Source: Thermaerobacter sp. FW80 (GTDB taxonomy: Bacteria > Bacillota > Sulfobacillia > Thermaerobacterales > Thermaerobacteraceae). From it: a stretch of 64,000 bases of DNA. Position numbers and translations under genes: made by a program. Under the pieces are notes generated by a model, which worked only from the letters and a program-made list of their open reading frames with translations, was not told the DNA's origin and made no database searches. Below, piece after piece: positions 1 through 8,269 of the stretch. The stretch spans positions 781,245-845,244 of the forward strand of contig NZ_CP037895.1 of assembly GCF_004634385.1 (NCBI RefSeq), read 5' to 3'. Positions within the stretch are counted from its first letter, which is position 1; each line of letters begins with the position of its first letter.

Positions 1-851
<851 letters not shown>

Positions 852-913
852 AGGGCCGACACCCTCCCGATCAGCACGGTGGTTCCAGGCATTCCGCCCA
901 AACAAGCGGTTCT

Positions 914-942
914 ATTGTACTGATCTGGCTGGGGCGGGACAA
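914..942 (-). promoter_or_regulatory. Sigma-A promoter for tuf
   Basis: Reads TTGTCC, 17 bases, TACAAT on the minus strand (-35 at 937-942, -10 at 914-919). Transcription would start near 907 and give a leader of about 55 bases before the tuf ATG. Confidence 0.75.
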
Positions 943-1158
943 GCGGCGCCCGCACGCGCCCGCTCCAGCCCAGGCGGCGCCGCAGGCCGAATCGTCCCGC
1001 GCCCCGCGCGGCGCGGACCGCCACCCTCGTCCCGCAGGCGGGGCCGACGGGGTGCCGCTGGATGGGCAGCGCGGCGGGGCGCCGCGGGGCGCCCCGCGGC
1101 CCGGCGCCACGGCCGCCCTGGCGGCCGCCCACGAAGGCGCGGGTGCCGAAGAAGCCAC

Positions 1159-1202
1159 GGGGGCGCAGTCGCCCCGCAGCACGGCGGGGCGACTGCGCCC
1201 CC
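1159..1202. terminator. Strong 19-bp hairpin between tRNA cluster and tuf
   Basis: Arms at 1159-1177 and 1184-1202 are perfectly complementary with a 6-base loop. It lies after the last tRNA of the minus-strand cluster and upstream of the tuf promoter, so it probably ends or attenuates the tRNA transcript. There is no run of T after it, so factor-independent termination is not certain. Confidence 0.6.
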
Positions 1203-1213
1203 CCACAATGGAA

Positions 1214-1237
1214 CGGGGCGCCCTCTTCGGCGCCCCG
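1214..1237. terminator. 9-bp hairpin just after tRNA-Thr(GGT)
   Basis: CGGGGCGCC pairs with GGCGCCCCG across a 6-base loop, ten bases past the 3' end of the tRNA. Either a processing or termination structure; it forms a tandem pair with the hairpin at 1159-1202. Confidence 0.45.
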
Positions 1238-1246
1238 ACTGGGCTG

Positions 1247-1319
1247 AGCTGCCGGGCGGAATCGAACCGCCGACACCAGCCTTACCATGGCTGTGCTCTA
1301 CCGACTGAGCTACGGCAGC
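1247..1319 (-). tRNA. tRNA-Thr (GGT)
   Basis: Cloverleaf with acceptor GCTGCCG/CGGCAGC, D arm TAGCTCAGTCGGTAGAGCA, anticodon loop ATGGTAA (anticodon GGT) and T loop GGTTCGATTCC. CCA is not encoded. Last tRNA of the cluster, nearest tuf. Confidence 0.96.
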
Positions 1320-1359
1320 CCGGGGCCGTCACAGGCCCGCGATACAGAGACCATCGCAA

Positions 1360-1436
<77 letters not shown>

Positions 1437-1441
1437 TCGTG

Positions 1442-1524
1442 TGGAGAGGGCTGGATTCGAACCAGCGAAGGCATACGCCAGCAGATTTACAGTCTGCCCC
1501 GTTTGGCCGCTTCGGTACCTCTCC
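1442..1524 (-). tRNA. tRNA-Tyr (GTA)
   Basis: Acceptor GGAGAGG/CCTCTCC, anticodon loop CTGTAAA, a long variable arm as expected for a bacterial class II tRNA-Tyr, and T loop GGTTCGAATCC. CCA is not encoded. Confidence 0.96.
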
Positions 1525-1588
1525 ATGCCTCGGCACGCCGCCGTGACGGCCGCCACCGCGCGGACCGTCGGGCGCGATGCCGCTTCCT

Positions 1589-1597
1589 ATTATAGCA
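1589..1597 (-). promoter_or_regulatory. Extended -10 promoter inside the tRNA cluster
   Basis: Minus strand reads TGCTATAAT, an extended -10 element, in the 113-base gap between tRNA-Thr(TGT) and tRNA-Tyr. A TTGACA lies only 7 bases upstream, too close to act as its -35. Probably an internal promoter for the Tyr-fMet-Thr part. Confidence 0.5.
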
Positions 1598-1637
1598 GGC
1601 CTGTCAAGCGACCCCGGGGCCGGCGATCGGAGATCGG

Positions 1638-1709
1638 AGCTGGCGGACGGATTCGAACCGACAACCTGCCGCTTACAAGGCGGCTGCTCTACCGTTGAGC
1701 TACGCCAGC
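1638..1709 (-). tRNA. tRNA-Thr (TGT)
   Basis: Acceptor GCTGGCG/CGCCAGC, D arm TAGCTCAACGGTAGAGCA, anticodon loop CTTGTAA (TGT), T loop GGTTCGAATCC. CCA not encoded. First tRNA of the cluster in transcription order. Confidence 0.96.
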
Positions 1710-1730
1710 ACGCTCCCGACCGCACCCCCG

Positions 1731-1759
1731 ATGATACCACGGGACGGCGGCGCCCGCAA
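1731..1759 (-). promoter_or_regulatory. Promoter of the tRNA cluster
   Basis: TTGCGG, 17 bases, TATCAT on the minus strand, about 20 bases upstream of tRNA-Thr(TGT). Fair match to sigma-A boxes and in the right place. Confidence 0.5.
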
Positions 1760-1927
1760 CGCCCGGCCGCCGGCCCTGGGCCACCCCGGCTCCCCGCCGC
1801 CGCCATCGTCCTCCTCCCGGCGTCCGCGCGCCGCCGCCTGGCCCACCGCCGGGGGCCCGGCCGGTGCTTCCCCAACCGGACGAACGGCGCCACCGGGGAC
1901 GGTGGCGCCGACGCGCCGGCCCGGGCG

Positions 1928-2611
1928 TCACGCCCGGGCCGGTTGGTCCAGCTGCTGGTTGCGCGACTCGATGTACCGCTCCAGCTTGCGCTTGACGCGC
2001 TGCAGCGCGTTGTCGATGGACTTGACGTGCCGGTTCAGCTCGTCGGCGATCTCCTGGTACGACTTCCCGTCCAGGTACGCGATCAGGACGCGCCACTCCA
2101 GCTCGCTCAGGATCTCGCCCATCTTCTGCTCGATGTCGCCGAACTCCTCGCGACTGATGAACAGCTCCTCCGGGTCGGTCACCCGCGAACCCGAGATGAT
2201 GTCCAGCAGCGTGCGGTCCGAGTCCTCGTCATAGATGGGCTTGTTGAGCGATACGTATGAGTTCAACGGGATGTGCTTCTGCCGCGTGGCCGTCTTGATG
2301 GCGGTGATGATCTGGCGCGTGATGCAAAGCTCCGCAAAGGCACGGAAGGACGAGAGCTTGTCGCTGCGGAAGTCGCGGATCGCCTTGTAGAGACCGATCA
2401 TCCCCTCCTGGATGATGTCCTCGCGATCGGCACCCACGAGGAAGTAGGAGCGCGCCTTGGCGCGGACGAAGTTCTTGTACTTTCCGATCAGGTATTCCAG
2501 CGCCTCCGCATCTCCCTGTCGGGCGATTTCGACGATCTCCTCGTCGTCCATGCGATCCCAATCCCGCTGGAATCGCGCTGGGGCTTGCGGCTGCGAGTTC
2601 ACCGTCTCCAT
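1928..2611 (-). CDS. sigH: RNA polymerase sigma-H factor
   Basis: Sigma-70 family factor, 227 residues, close to the usual ~218 of SigH. Region 2 is clear (IGKYKNFVRAKARSYFLVGA, then REDIIQEGMIGLYKAIRDFR), and region 4 carries the HTH SYQEIADELNRHVKSIDNAL. SigH controls entry into sporulation, competence and post-exponential genes in Bacillus. The ATG at 2611 sits only two bases after GGAGG, so the GTG at codon 4 (2602), 11 bases from it, may be the real start. It follows rlmB as in Bacillus, but yacP is missing between them. Its own sigma-A promoter overlaps the end of rlmB. Confidence 0.95.
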   Translation of the reverse strand: METVNSQPQAPARFQRDWDRMDDEEIVEIARQGDAEALEYLIGKYKNFVRAKARSYFLVGADREDIIQEGMIGLYKAIRDFRSDKLSSFRAFAELCITRQIITAIKTATRQKHIPLNSYVSLNKPIYDEDSDRTLLDIISGSRVTDPEELFISREEFGDIEQKMGEILSELEWRVLIAYLDGKSYQEIADELNRHVKSIDNALQRVKRKLERYIESRNQQLDQPARA

Positions 2612-2800
2612 CGCCTCCGTTGGACAGGGTCACGGCGGCTAGCGGGGTCCGCGCGCGACGCGACGTGGTGGAACGCTAGGGGATGGATTCGGGTTTCGTA
2701 CCCATGCTATGCACGCACTGGCGGAAATACGACAAGGGATGGCCCCATCGGACGGAAACGCTCTCGATCCTTCGCATCCATGGAGACAAATCGCAAGGCC

Positions 2801-2829
2801 ATTATACCGGCGGCCTTGGCAAGGGTCAA
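2801..2829 (-). promoter_or_regulatory. Sigma-A promoter of sigH
   Basis: TTGACC, 17 bases, perfect TATAAT (-35 at 2824-2829, -10 at 2801-2806). The -35 box contains the TGA stop codon of rlmB (2826-2828). The start near 2794 leaves a leader of about 180 bases before sigH. Confidence 0.85.
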
Positions 2830-3617
2830 GCCAAGCTCGCCCGCCGCTGCCGCAACGCCTCGAACAGCAGGACGCCGGCGGCGACCGACACGTTGAGGGA
2901 TCCCACCCGCCCGGCCAGGGGGATGGCCACGCGCCGGTCGGCACGGCGCAGGAGCAGCGGCGGCACGCCGCGCCCCTCGCTGCCCAGCACCAGCGCCACG
3001 GGCTGGGTCCAGTCCCACCGGTCGTAGGGCTCGGCGGCGGCGGGATCGGCCGCCACCACCCACACCCCTCGTTCCTGGAGGCGCGCGACGGCCTGGGACA
3101 GGTTGGTCACCTGGGCCACCGGCAGGTGGATCAGGGCGCCCGCCGAGCTCTTGAAGACCGCCGGCCCCAGCGGCGCGCTGCGGTGGACGGGGACCACCGC
3201 CCCGTGGGCCCCGGCTGCCTCGGCGGTGCGCAGGACGGCGCCGAGGTTATGCGGGTCCTGGATCTCGGCACAGATCACCAGCAGCGGCGGCTCGCCCCGC
3301 GCCGCCGCGCGGTCGAGCAGATCCAGCAGGTCGTAGCGCGGGAGGGGCGCGGCCAGCGCCAGCACCCCCTGGTGGCCCTCGGTCTGCGCCCACCGCCGGA
3401 CGTCCGCGGGGTCGACCTCCTCCACCGGGATCCCGCGGGCGCGCGCTCGCTCCAGCAGCTCGGCCACGGCCGCCCCGTGCCGGCCCCGAGCCACCACGAC
3501 CCTTTCCACGGGGTGGTCGCTGCGCAACAGTTCCAGGACGGGCTGTCGCCCCTCGACCTGGAGGAACCCGGCCGCCGGCCCGCCGCGACGCGCCGCCCGG
3601 GAGCGCCGGGTCGTCAC
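2826..3617 (-). CDS. rlmB: 23S rRNA (guanosine-2'-O-)-methyltransferase RlmB
   Basis: SpoU/TrmH-family enzyme that methylates the ribose of a guanosine (G2251 in E. coli numbering) in 23S rRNA. 263 residues. The N-terminal L30e-like substrate-binding part runs to about residue 95. SPOUT motif 1 is EIQDPHNLGAVLRTAEAAGA, motif 2 is LVLGSEGRGV and motif 3 is IPLAGRVGSLNVSVAAGVLL, giving the knotted SAM site. The GTG start (3615-3617) overlaps the cysS stop as GTGA, so the two are translationally coupled. The mrnC gene found between cysS and rlmB in Bacillus is absent. Confidence 0.93.
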   Translation of the reverse strand: MTTRRSRAARRGGPAAGFLQVEGRQPVLELLRSDHPVERVVVARGRHGAAVAELLERARARGIPVEEVDPADVRRWAQTEGHQGVLALAAPLPRYDLLDLLDRAAARGEPPLLVICAEIQDPHNLGAVLRTAEAAGAHGAVVPVHRSAPLGPAVFKSSAGALIHLPVAQVTNLSQAVARLQERGVWVVAADPAAAEPYDRWDWTQPVALVLGSEGRGVPPLLLRRADRRVAIPLAGRVGSLNVSVAAGVLLFEALRQRRASLA

Positions 3618-5197
3618 GTCCCCCGCCCCCGCGCAGCCGCCGCCGGGCGGCGGCGCACCCGCGTGCCGGCCGGCGTGTCCTCCAACACGTACCCCAGCTC
3701 GGCCAGCCGATCGCGGATGCGGTCGGCCAGCTGGTAATCGCGGATGGAGCGGGCGTACTGGCGGACCTCCAGGACCAGGTCCAGCAGCGCCTGGGCATCC
3801 CCCGCCGGTGCATCCGCCTCGCGGGCGCGGAACAGGCGCAGCGGGGCACCCAGCTGGCGGACGGTCGCCAGCGTGGCCTCGATCCACTCCCGCGGGCTGT
3901 CCGGCCCGAGCACCTTGTGGCCGTCCCGCGCCAGCGTGAACAGCGCGGCCAGGGCGTCGGCGGTGTTGAAGTCGTCGTCCATGGCCGCCTCGAACTCCGC
4001 CCGGGCCCGGGCCAACCGGGCCGGCCAGTCCACCGCGACGCCGTGGGCCCCCGGCTCCGTCCCGACGACGTCGCGGCGGTCCGCGGAGGCGGAGGCGCGG
4101 GAGGACGGCACGCCGCCGCCCCGCTCCCCTTCACCGGCGGCACCGGGGACCGGCGCCCCCGCCTGGTCGTCGGCACCGGCACCGCCCTGGCGCGGCCGGG
4201 TCACCTGCACCAGGTGCTCCAGGTGGGCGATGAAGTTGGCCAGGCGCTGCCGGGCCCGCTCCGCCTGTTCCAGGGCCTCGAGGCTGAACTCCAGCGGGTT
4301 GCGGTAGTGGGCCGAGAGGATGAACAGGCGGATCGCCTCGGGATGGAAGCGGGCGCGCAGGTCGCGCACGCGCCAGAAGTTGCCCATGGACTTGCCCATG
4401 CGCTGCCCGCCCACCTGAACCAGGGCCACGTGCATCCAGTAGCGAGCGAAGGGCTTGCCCGTCGCCGCCTCGCTCTGGGCGATCTCGTTCTCGTGGTGGG
4501 GGAAGATCAGGTCGCTCCCCCCGGAGTGGATGTCGATGGTCTCGCCGAGTTCGTCCATGGCCATGGCCGAGCACTCGATGTGCCAGCCCGGCCGGCCCGG
4601 CCCCCAGGGGCTGTCCCAGGCGGGCTCGCCGGGCTTCTGCGCCTTCCACAGCGCGAAGTCCAGGGGGTTGCGCTTGTTCTCGGCGGCCTCGACGCGCGCC
4701 CCGGCCAGGAGCTGTTCGGTCCTCTGGCCGGAGAGCTTGCCGTAGTCGCGAAAGCGCCCCACGTCGAAGAACACGTCGCCCCCGGCGACGTAGGCGAAGC
4801 CCCGGTCGATCAGCCGCTGGATCAGGGCGATGATCCGGTCGATCTTCTCGGACACCCGCGGATGGGCGTCCGCCCGGACGATGCCCAGGGCGTCGGCGTC
4901 CTCGAAGTAGGCGCGGATCTGCTCGTCGGCCAGCGCCTTGACCGTGATGCCCCGCTCCGCGGCGCGGCGGATCAGCTTGTCGTCGATGTCGGTGAAGTTC
5001 TGGACGTAGCGGACCGCGTAGCCGCGGTACTCGAGCCATCCCCGCACCACGTCGAAGAAGAGGAACGTGCGCAGGTTGCCCACGTGGAAGTAGTCGTAGA
5101 CCGTCGGGCCGCAGTTGTACATGCGCACGCGGCCCGGCTCCAGGGGTTCGAAGGGTTCCTTCTCGCCCGTCAGGGTGTTGTAGATCTGGATGCCCAC
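3614..5197 (-). CDS. cysS: Cysteinyl-tRNA synthetase
   Basis: Class I synthetase that charges tRNA-Cys, 527 residues against the usual ~465. The HIGH motif is HVGN (38-41). Zinc ligands C29, C209, H234 and E238 match the E. coli positions. The KMSKS loop reads RMGKS at 266-270: the first lysine is arginine and the first serine glycine, while the second lysine is kept. Extra length comes from a Gly/Ala/Pro/Arg-rich insert of about 55 residues (roughly 330-385) between the catalytic and anticodon-binding parts. It lies after cysE and shares its T-box transcript. Confidence 0.95.
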   Translation of the reverse strand: MGIQIYNTLTGEKEPFEPLEPGRVRMYNCGPTVYDYFHVGNLRTFLFFDVVRGWLEYRGYAVRYVQNFTDIDDKLIRRAAERGITVKALADEQIRAYFEDADALGIVRADAHPRVSEKIDRIIALIQRLIDRGFAYVAGGDVFFDVGRFRDYGKLSGQRTEQLLAGARVEAAENKRNPLDFALWKAQKPGEPAWDSPWGPGRPGWHIECSAMAMDELGETIDIHSGGSDLIFPHHENEIAQSEAATGKPFARYWMHVALVQVGGQRMGKSMGNFWRVRDLRARFHPEAIRLFILSAHYRNPLEFSLEALEQAERARQRLANFIAHLEHLVQVTRPRQGGAGADDQAGAPVPGAAGEGERGGGVPSSRASASADRRDVVGTEPGAHGVAVDWPARLARARAEFEAAMDDDFNTADALAALFTLARDGHKVLGPDSPREWIEATLATVRQLGAPLRLFRAREADAPAGDAQALLDLVLEVRQYARSIRDYQLADRIRDRLAELGYVLEDTPAGTRVRRRPAAAARGRGT

Positions 5198-5322
5198 GCC
5201 TCGTCCCCTCCCCTCGCCCCATGCCGCGGGCTGGGACCCGGATCGCCCGCGTCAGGCGCCGCCAGGCGTCGACGGCCTTCCCTCGCCCCATGCCCGGGCC
5301 GCAGCTCCGAGCCGCCGGCTGC

Positions 5323-6057
5323 TCAGGCTCCGCCACAGGTGACCCGGGCGGCCGTCCGCCCGGGGCCGGGTTCGTCCGCCGAGGCCCGCTGGCGTCGCAC
5401 GGCCTCCAGTTCCTGCTCCAGCGTCATGACCCGCTGTTCGAGTTCCTCCACGTAGTCCTGCAACCGCTGGATCGCGTCCGACACCGGATCGGGCAGCTCC
5501 CCATGGTTCAGATCGATGCCGACCCGGCGGCCGTCGCGGATCACCACCTTGCCGGGGATGCCCACCACGGTGCAGTTGGGCGGCACCGACTTCACCACCA
5601 CCGCGCCGGCCCCGATGCGGCTGTTGTCGCCGATGGTGATGGCGCCCAGCACCTTGGCCCCGACCCCCACCAGGACGCCGTTGCCCAGGGTGGGGTGCCG
5701 CTTGCCGCGGTCCTTGCCCGTCCCGCCCAGGGTAACCCCCTGGTAGATGGTGACGTCGTCCCCGATCTCCGTGGTCTCGCCGATGACCACGCCCAGGCCG
5801 TGGTCGATGAAGCAGCGCCGGCCGATGCGGGCACCGGGGTGGATCTCGATGCCCGTCAGCCAGCGGGAGAAGTGGGAGATGCCCCGGGCGATGAAGTACA
5901 GCCTCCGCCGGTAGAACCAGTGGGCGATGCGATGCAACCAGAGCGCGTGCAGCCCAGGGTAGAAGAAGATGACCTCCAGCACCGAGCGGGCCGCGGGGTC
6001 CCGCTCGAAGACCACGCGCACGTCTTCCCGCAGGCGTTCCAGCAGGCGGCGCAGCAT
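5323..6057 (-). CDS. cysE: Serine O-acetyltransferase
   Basis: Makes O-acetylserine from serine and acetyl-CoA, the first step of cysteine synthesis. 244 residues. The left-handed beta-helix hexapeptide repeats run from about residue 65 to 175 ([20 protein letters not shown] onward), with the catalytic HGLG and the [16 protein letters not shown] loop. The C-terminal ~45 residues form a coiled coil ([20 protein letters not shown]) and then a disordered tail holding a variant of the recurrent 12-mer. Preceded by a cysteine-specific T-box leader, so expression should rise when tRNA-Cys is uncharged. Confidence 0.95.
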   Translation of the reverse strand: MLRRLLERLREDVRVVFERDPAARSVLEVIFFYPGLHALWLHRIAHWFYRRRLYFIARGISHFSRWLTGIEIHPGARIGRRCFIDHGLGVVIGETTEIGDDVTIYQGVTLGGTGKDRGKRHPTLGNGVLVGVGAKVLGAITIGDNSRIGAGAVVVKSVPPNCTVVGIPGKVVIRDGRRVGIDLNHGELPDPVSDAIQRLQDYVEELEQRVMTLEQELEAVRRQRASADEPGPGRTAARVTCGGA

Positions 6058-6077
6058 GGCTCCACCCCCGAAAGGAA

Positions 6078-6111
6078 GGGCCCTCCCGCCGCTTCAGAGG
6101 CGGGAGGGCCC
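6078..6111 (-). terminator. T-box terminator hairpin
   Basis: Stem of 13 bp (6078-6090 with 6099-6111) with an 8-base loop, followed on the minus strand by TTCCTTT. The 5' arm overlaps the T-box core, as expected of the alternative antiterminator. Confidence 0.88.
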
Positions 6112-6453
6112 GCGGTTCCACCCTGATTGGGCGCCGAGCCTGGGGCGGGAAGGCCGGCCACCCCACTCCTGCCGGTCCCGGTGGCCACCCGGTGCCGGAC
6201 GAACGCGGCAAGGGCGCCGATCCGCCCCGGGGTTCCGGCAGCGCCCGCTAACGGTGGGCATCCGGCGGCACCTACTGGGCCGAACGCGGCCGTTCGGCGC
6301 GCGGCTCCCGGGTGCACTTCGGCCGCACCCCGGCCGGGGACCGCTCGCAGCCGGCGACGATCCCTCTCTGGCGGCGGGGTCCGCCTACTCTCCCGTTCCT
6401 CGCCGGTTCCCGGCGGGCCGCCGGCGCGGCCCGCCCCGTGATCCGGTGAACTC
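6078..6453 (-). promoter_or_regulatory. T-box leader, cysteine specifier
   Basis: The minus strand between the promoter and cysE holds T-box hallmarks in order. A stem I AGTA element lies at 6386-6389 within GAGAGTAGGC. A candidate specifier TGC followed by A lies in AAGTGCAC (6314-6316). The T-box core GGTGGAACCGCG is at 6111-6122 and a terminator hairpin at 6078-6111, which the core would disrupt when paired with uncharged tRNA. The TGC specifier agrees with the downstream cysE-cysS. The specifier loop was placed by eye, so its position is the least certain part. Confidence 0.88.
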
Positions 6454-6459
6454 GCCGCC

Positions 6460-6489
6460 ATTATATCGGCGCCCGCGGCGGAGGGTCAA
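6460..6489 (-). promoter_or_regulatory. Sigma-A promoter of cysE-cysS T-box transcript
   Basis: TTGACC, 18 bases, TATAAT (-35 at 6484-6489, -10 at 6460-6465). Start near 6453 gives a leader of about 395 bases. Confidence 0.82.
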
Positions 6490-6595
6490 CGCGGCGCCCG
6501 TGGCCGTCCTCCCGGGCACGCGGGGCCGCCGGCACCGTCCCGGGACCCCCCGGGGAGGCCGCGGGACCCCCGAGGCGGCCCCGGGGGCCGCGCCG

Positions 6596-7813
6596 TCAGT
6601 CGCCCCACCGCACCACCCGGTACACCACCGGGGCCACCCCGACGGCGATCATGCCCAGCGCCTCGGCGGCCGCCTCGGAGAGGTCGAGGTCGCGGCCCTC
6701 CACATAGGGGCCGCGGTCGTTGATCCGCACCTGGACGCTGCGCCCGGTCTCCGGGTACCGGACCAGCAGCACGGTGCCGAAGGGCAGGGTCCGGTGCGCC
6801 GCCGTCAGCTCGCGCCCGGTGAAGATCTCCCCGCTGGCGGTCGGCCGCCCGTAGAACCCGGGCCCGTACCACGAGGCCACCGCGGCGGTCCACCCGTCCT
6901 GGGCGCGGTCCCCGGCCGCGGCCGCCGCGGGACGCGGCGACCCGCGTTCCCCGGCGCCGCCCTCGGTGCCGCTGCCCCCGGCCTCGCCGTCACCACGGGT
7001 CGCGGGGGGACGGGGCTCCGCCGCCGCCGCGGCCGGCGCGCTGCGGTCCTCGTCGGCCGGGCGGGTTTCCCCTGGGGGGTTGCCGGCTGGGGCCGTCCCG
7101 GCGGTCGCGGGCGTGCGCGGATCCGCCGGGTCCGCTTCCGCCGCGGGGGAAGCCGCACCCTGCTGGGACGCCAGCTCCGCGGCCCGTTGCGCCGGATCCG
7201 GGATGAGGTGGACGGGGTCGGAGGCGACCACCGCCCCGGCGGCCGTTCCGGGCGGGGCCGCCAGGGACTCCGGCGGTTCTACGCTCCGGACCTCCCCAGC
7301 CGCGACCCTGGCCGCCGACGGGGCGCCGCTCCCCGGCGGCATGGGATCCGATCCCTCCCGCTCGGCGGGCCCAGGTGCCGCGCCCCCCGGCCCAGGGGCC
7401 GGCGGCCGCGGCGGCCACCAGCCCGCCAGCCGCTCCTGCAGCTGGCGCCAGATCGGTGCGGCGACGTCCGAGGAGGCCGCCACGGCGCGCCGGGCCGTGA
7501 CCACGGCCCCCTCGAGGCGCGGAAGGGCCTGCTGGCCCCAGCGGGCCAGGTCGCCGGCGGCCTCCCGCCACCGCTGGCCGGCGTCCGCCACCAGGAAGAC
7601 CGCGAAGTCGTCCAGCCGCTGCACCGATCCGGCCCATGCCTCGGCCCACGGATCGATCCATGCGCTCACGGCGCCACCGGCTCCCAGCGACCCCGGGCCG
7701 GACGATCCGCTGGGCCCGCCGGTCGCCGGCCAGGCACCTCCGGCAGCGGCTCCCAGGGCGAGCAGCAGCAGGACCCTCCCCGCGGTCCGCCCGAGAGCCC
7801 TTGCCGCATCCAT
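6596..7813 (-). CDS. RlpA-like double-psi beta-barrel secreted protein
   Basis: 405 residues. An N-terminal hydrophobic segment (VLLLLALGAAAGG) is a likely signal peptide. About 270 residues of Pro/Ala/Gly-rich, low-complexity sequence follow. The last ~95 residues form an RlpA-type double-psi beta-barrel: ASWYGPGFYGRPTASGEIFT, then LPFGTVLLVRYPETGRSVQV, then RINDRGPYVEGRDLDLSEAA. RlpA proteins act on or bind peptidoglycan; a cell-wall role is inferred. ATG at 7811-7813 is chosen because GGAGGG lies 8 bases upstream. It occupies the place where gltX stands in Bacillus. Confidence 0.8.
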   Translation of the reverse strand: MDAARALGRTAGRVLLLLALGAAAGGAWPATGGPSGSSGPGSLGAGGAVSAWIDPWAEAWAGSVQRLDDFAVFLVADAGQRWREAAGDLARWGQQALPRLEGAVVTARRAVAASSDVAAPIWRQLQERLAGWWPPRPPAPGPGGAAPGPAEREGSDPMPPGSGAPSAARVAAGEVRSVEPPESLAAPPGTAAGAVVASDPVHLIPDPAQRAAELASQQGAASPAAEADPADPRTPATAGTAPAGNPPGETRPADEDRSAPAAAAAEPRPPATRGDGEAGGSGTEGGAGERGSPRPAAAAAGDRAQDGWTAAVASWYGPGFYGRPTASGEIFTGRELTAAHRTLPFGTVLLVRYPETGRSVQVRINDRGPYVEGRDLDLSEAAAEALGMIAVGVAPVVYRVVRWGD

Positions 7814-7941
7814 GGGTTTCACCCTCCCGTCGTCGCGGCCGGGCCATGGCGATGGGGGAGCCGTGCGGGGCGGGCCCGCGTCGCTCCCGGGCGCCGGACC
7901 GGGGCGCCGCGGGTCGAGGGGTTCCGCCATGGCGCGGCCTG

Positions 7942-7970
7942 CCGATGCTGGCACGAAACGCCAGCATCGG
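7942..7970. repeat. 11-bp inverted repeat upstream of the RlpA-like gene
   Basis: CCGATGCTGGC and GCCAGCATCGG flank a 7-base AT-richer loop. It lies about 130 bases before the gene start and could be an operator or an RNA stem. The rest of 7814-8212 shows no gene or clear promoter. Confidence 0.5.
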
Positions 7971-8212
7971 ACAGTTTGGACAGGGAGGGTCGCCTCTATG
8001 CGGAACCCGCGGGGTGGGGCGGCCGGGGCCGGCCACGGGGGAGTAAAGCAGAGCCGCTGGGGCCACGGGGATGGCCGGGGCTCGTCCGGGGGAAGGGCGG
8101 CGACGTCATGCCCGGCCCGGCGCGGGGGCCGCCGAACCGCGAGCACGCCGCTCCGGGGCAGGCGGCGCCCCTCACCCGGGGCGGGCGAGGGGCCGCGGAC
8201 CGGGCCGCCGCG

Positions 8213-8269
8213 GGCCTCCGTCAGGGCCGCAGGCCTCCGTCAGGGCCGCGGGCATCCGTCAGGGGCGCG
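8213..8269. repeat. Three 19-bp tandem repeats over the ispDF stop codon
   Basis: Units at 8213-8231, 8232-8250 and 8251-8269 share the core CCGTCAGGG. The third unit holds the ispDF stop (8259-8261), and the other two repeat the same TCA triplet, that is, extra TGA codons beyond the gene end. Confidence 0.85.

Noticed and set aside
1589-1607. TTGACA and TATAAT within the tRNA cluster read as one promoter
   Set aside because: Only 7 bases separate them, so they cannot be contacted together; only the extended -10 was kept.
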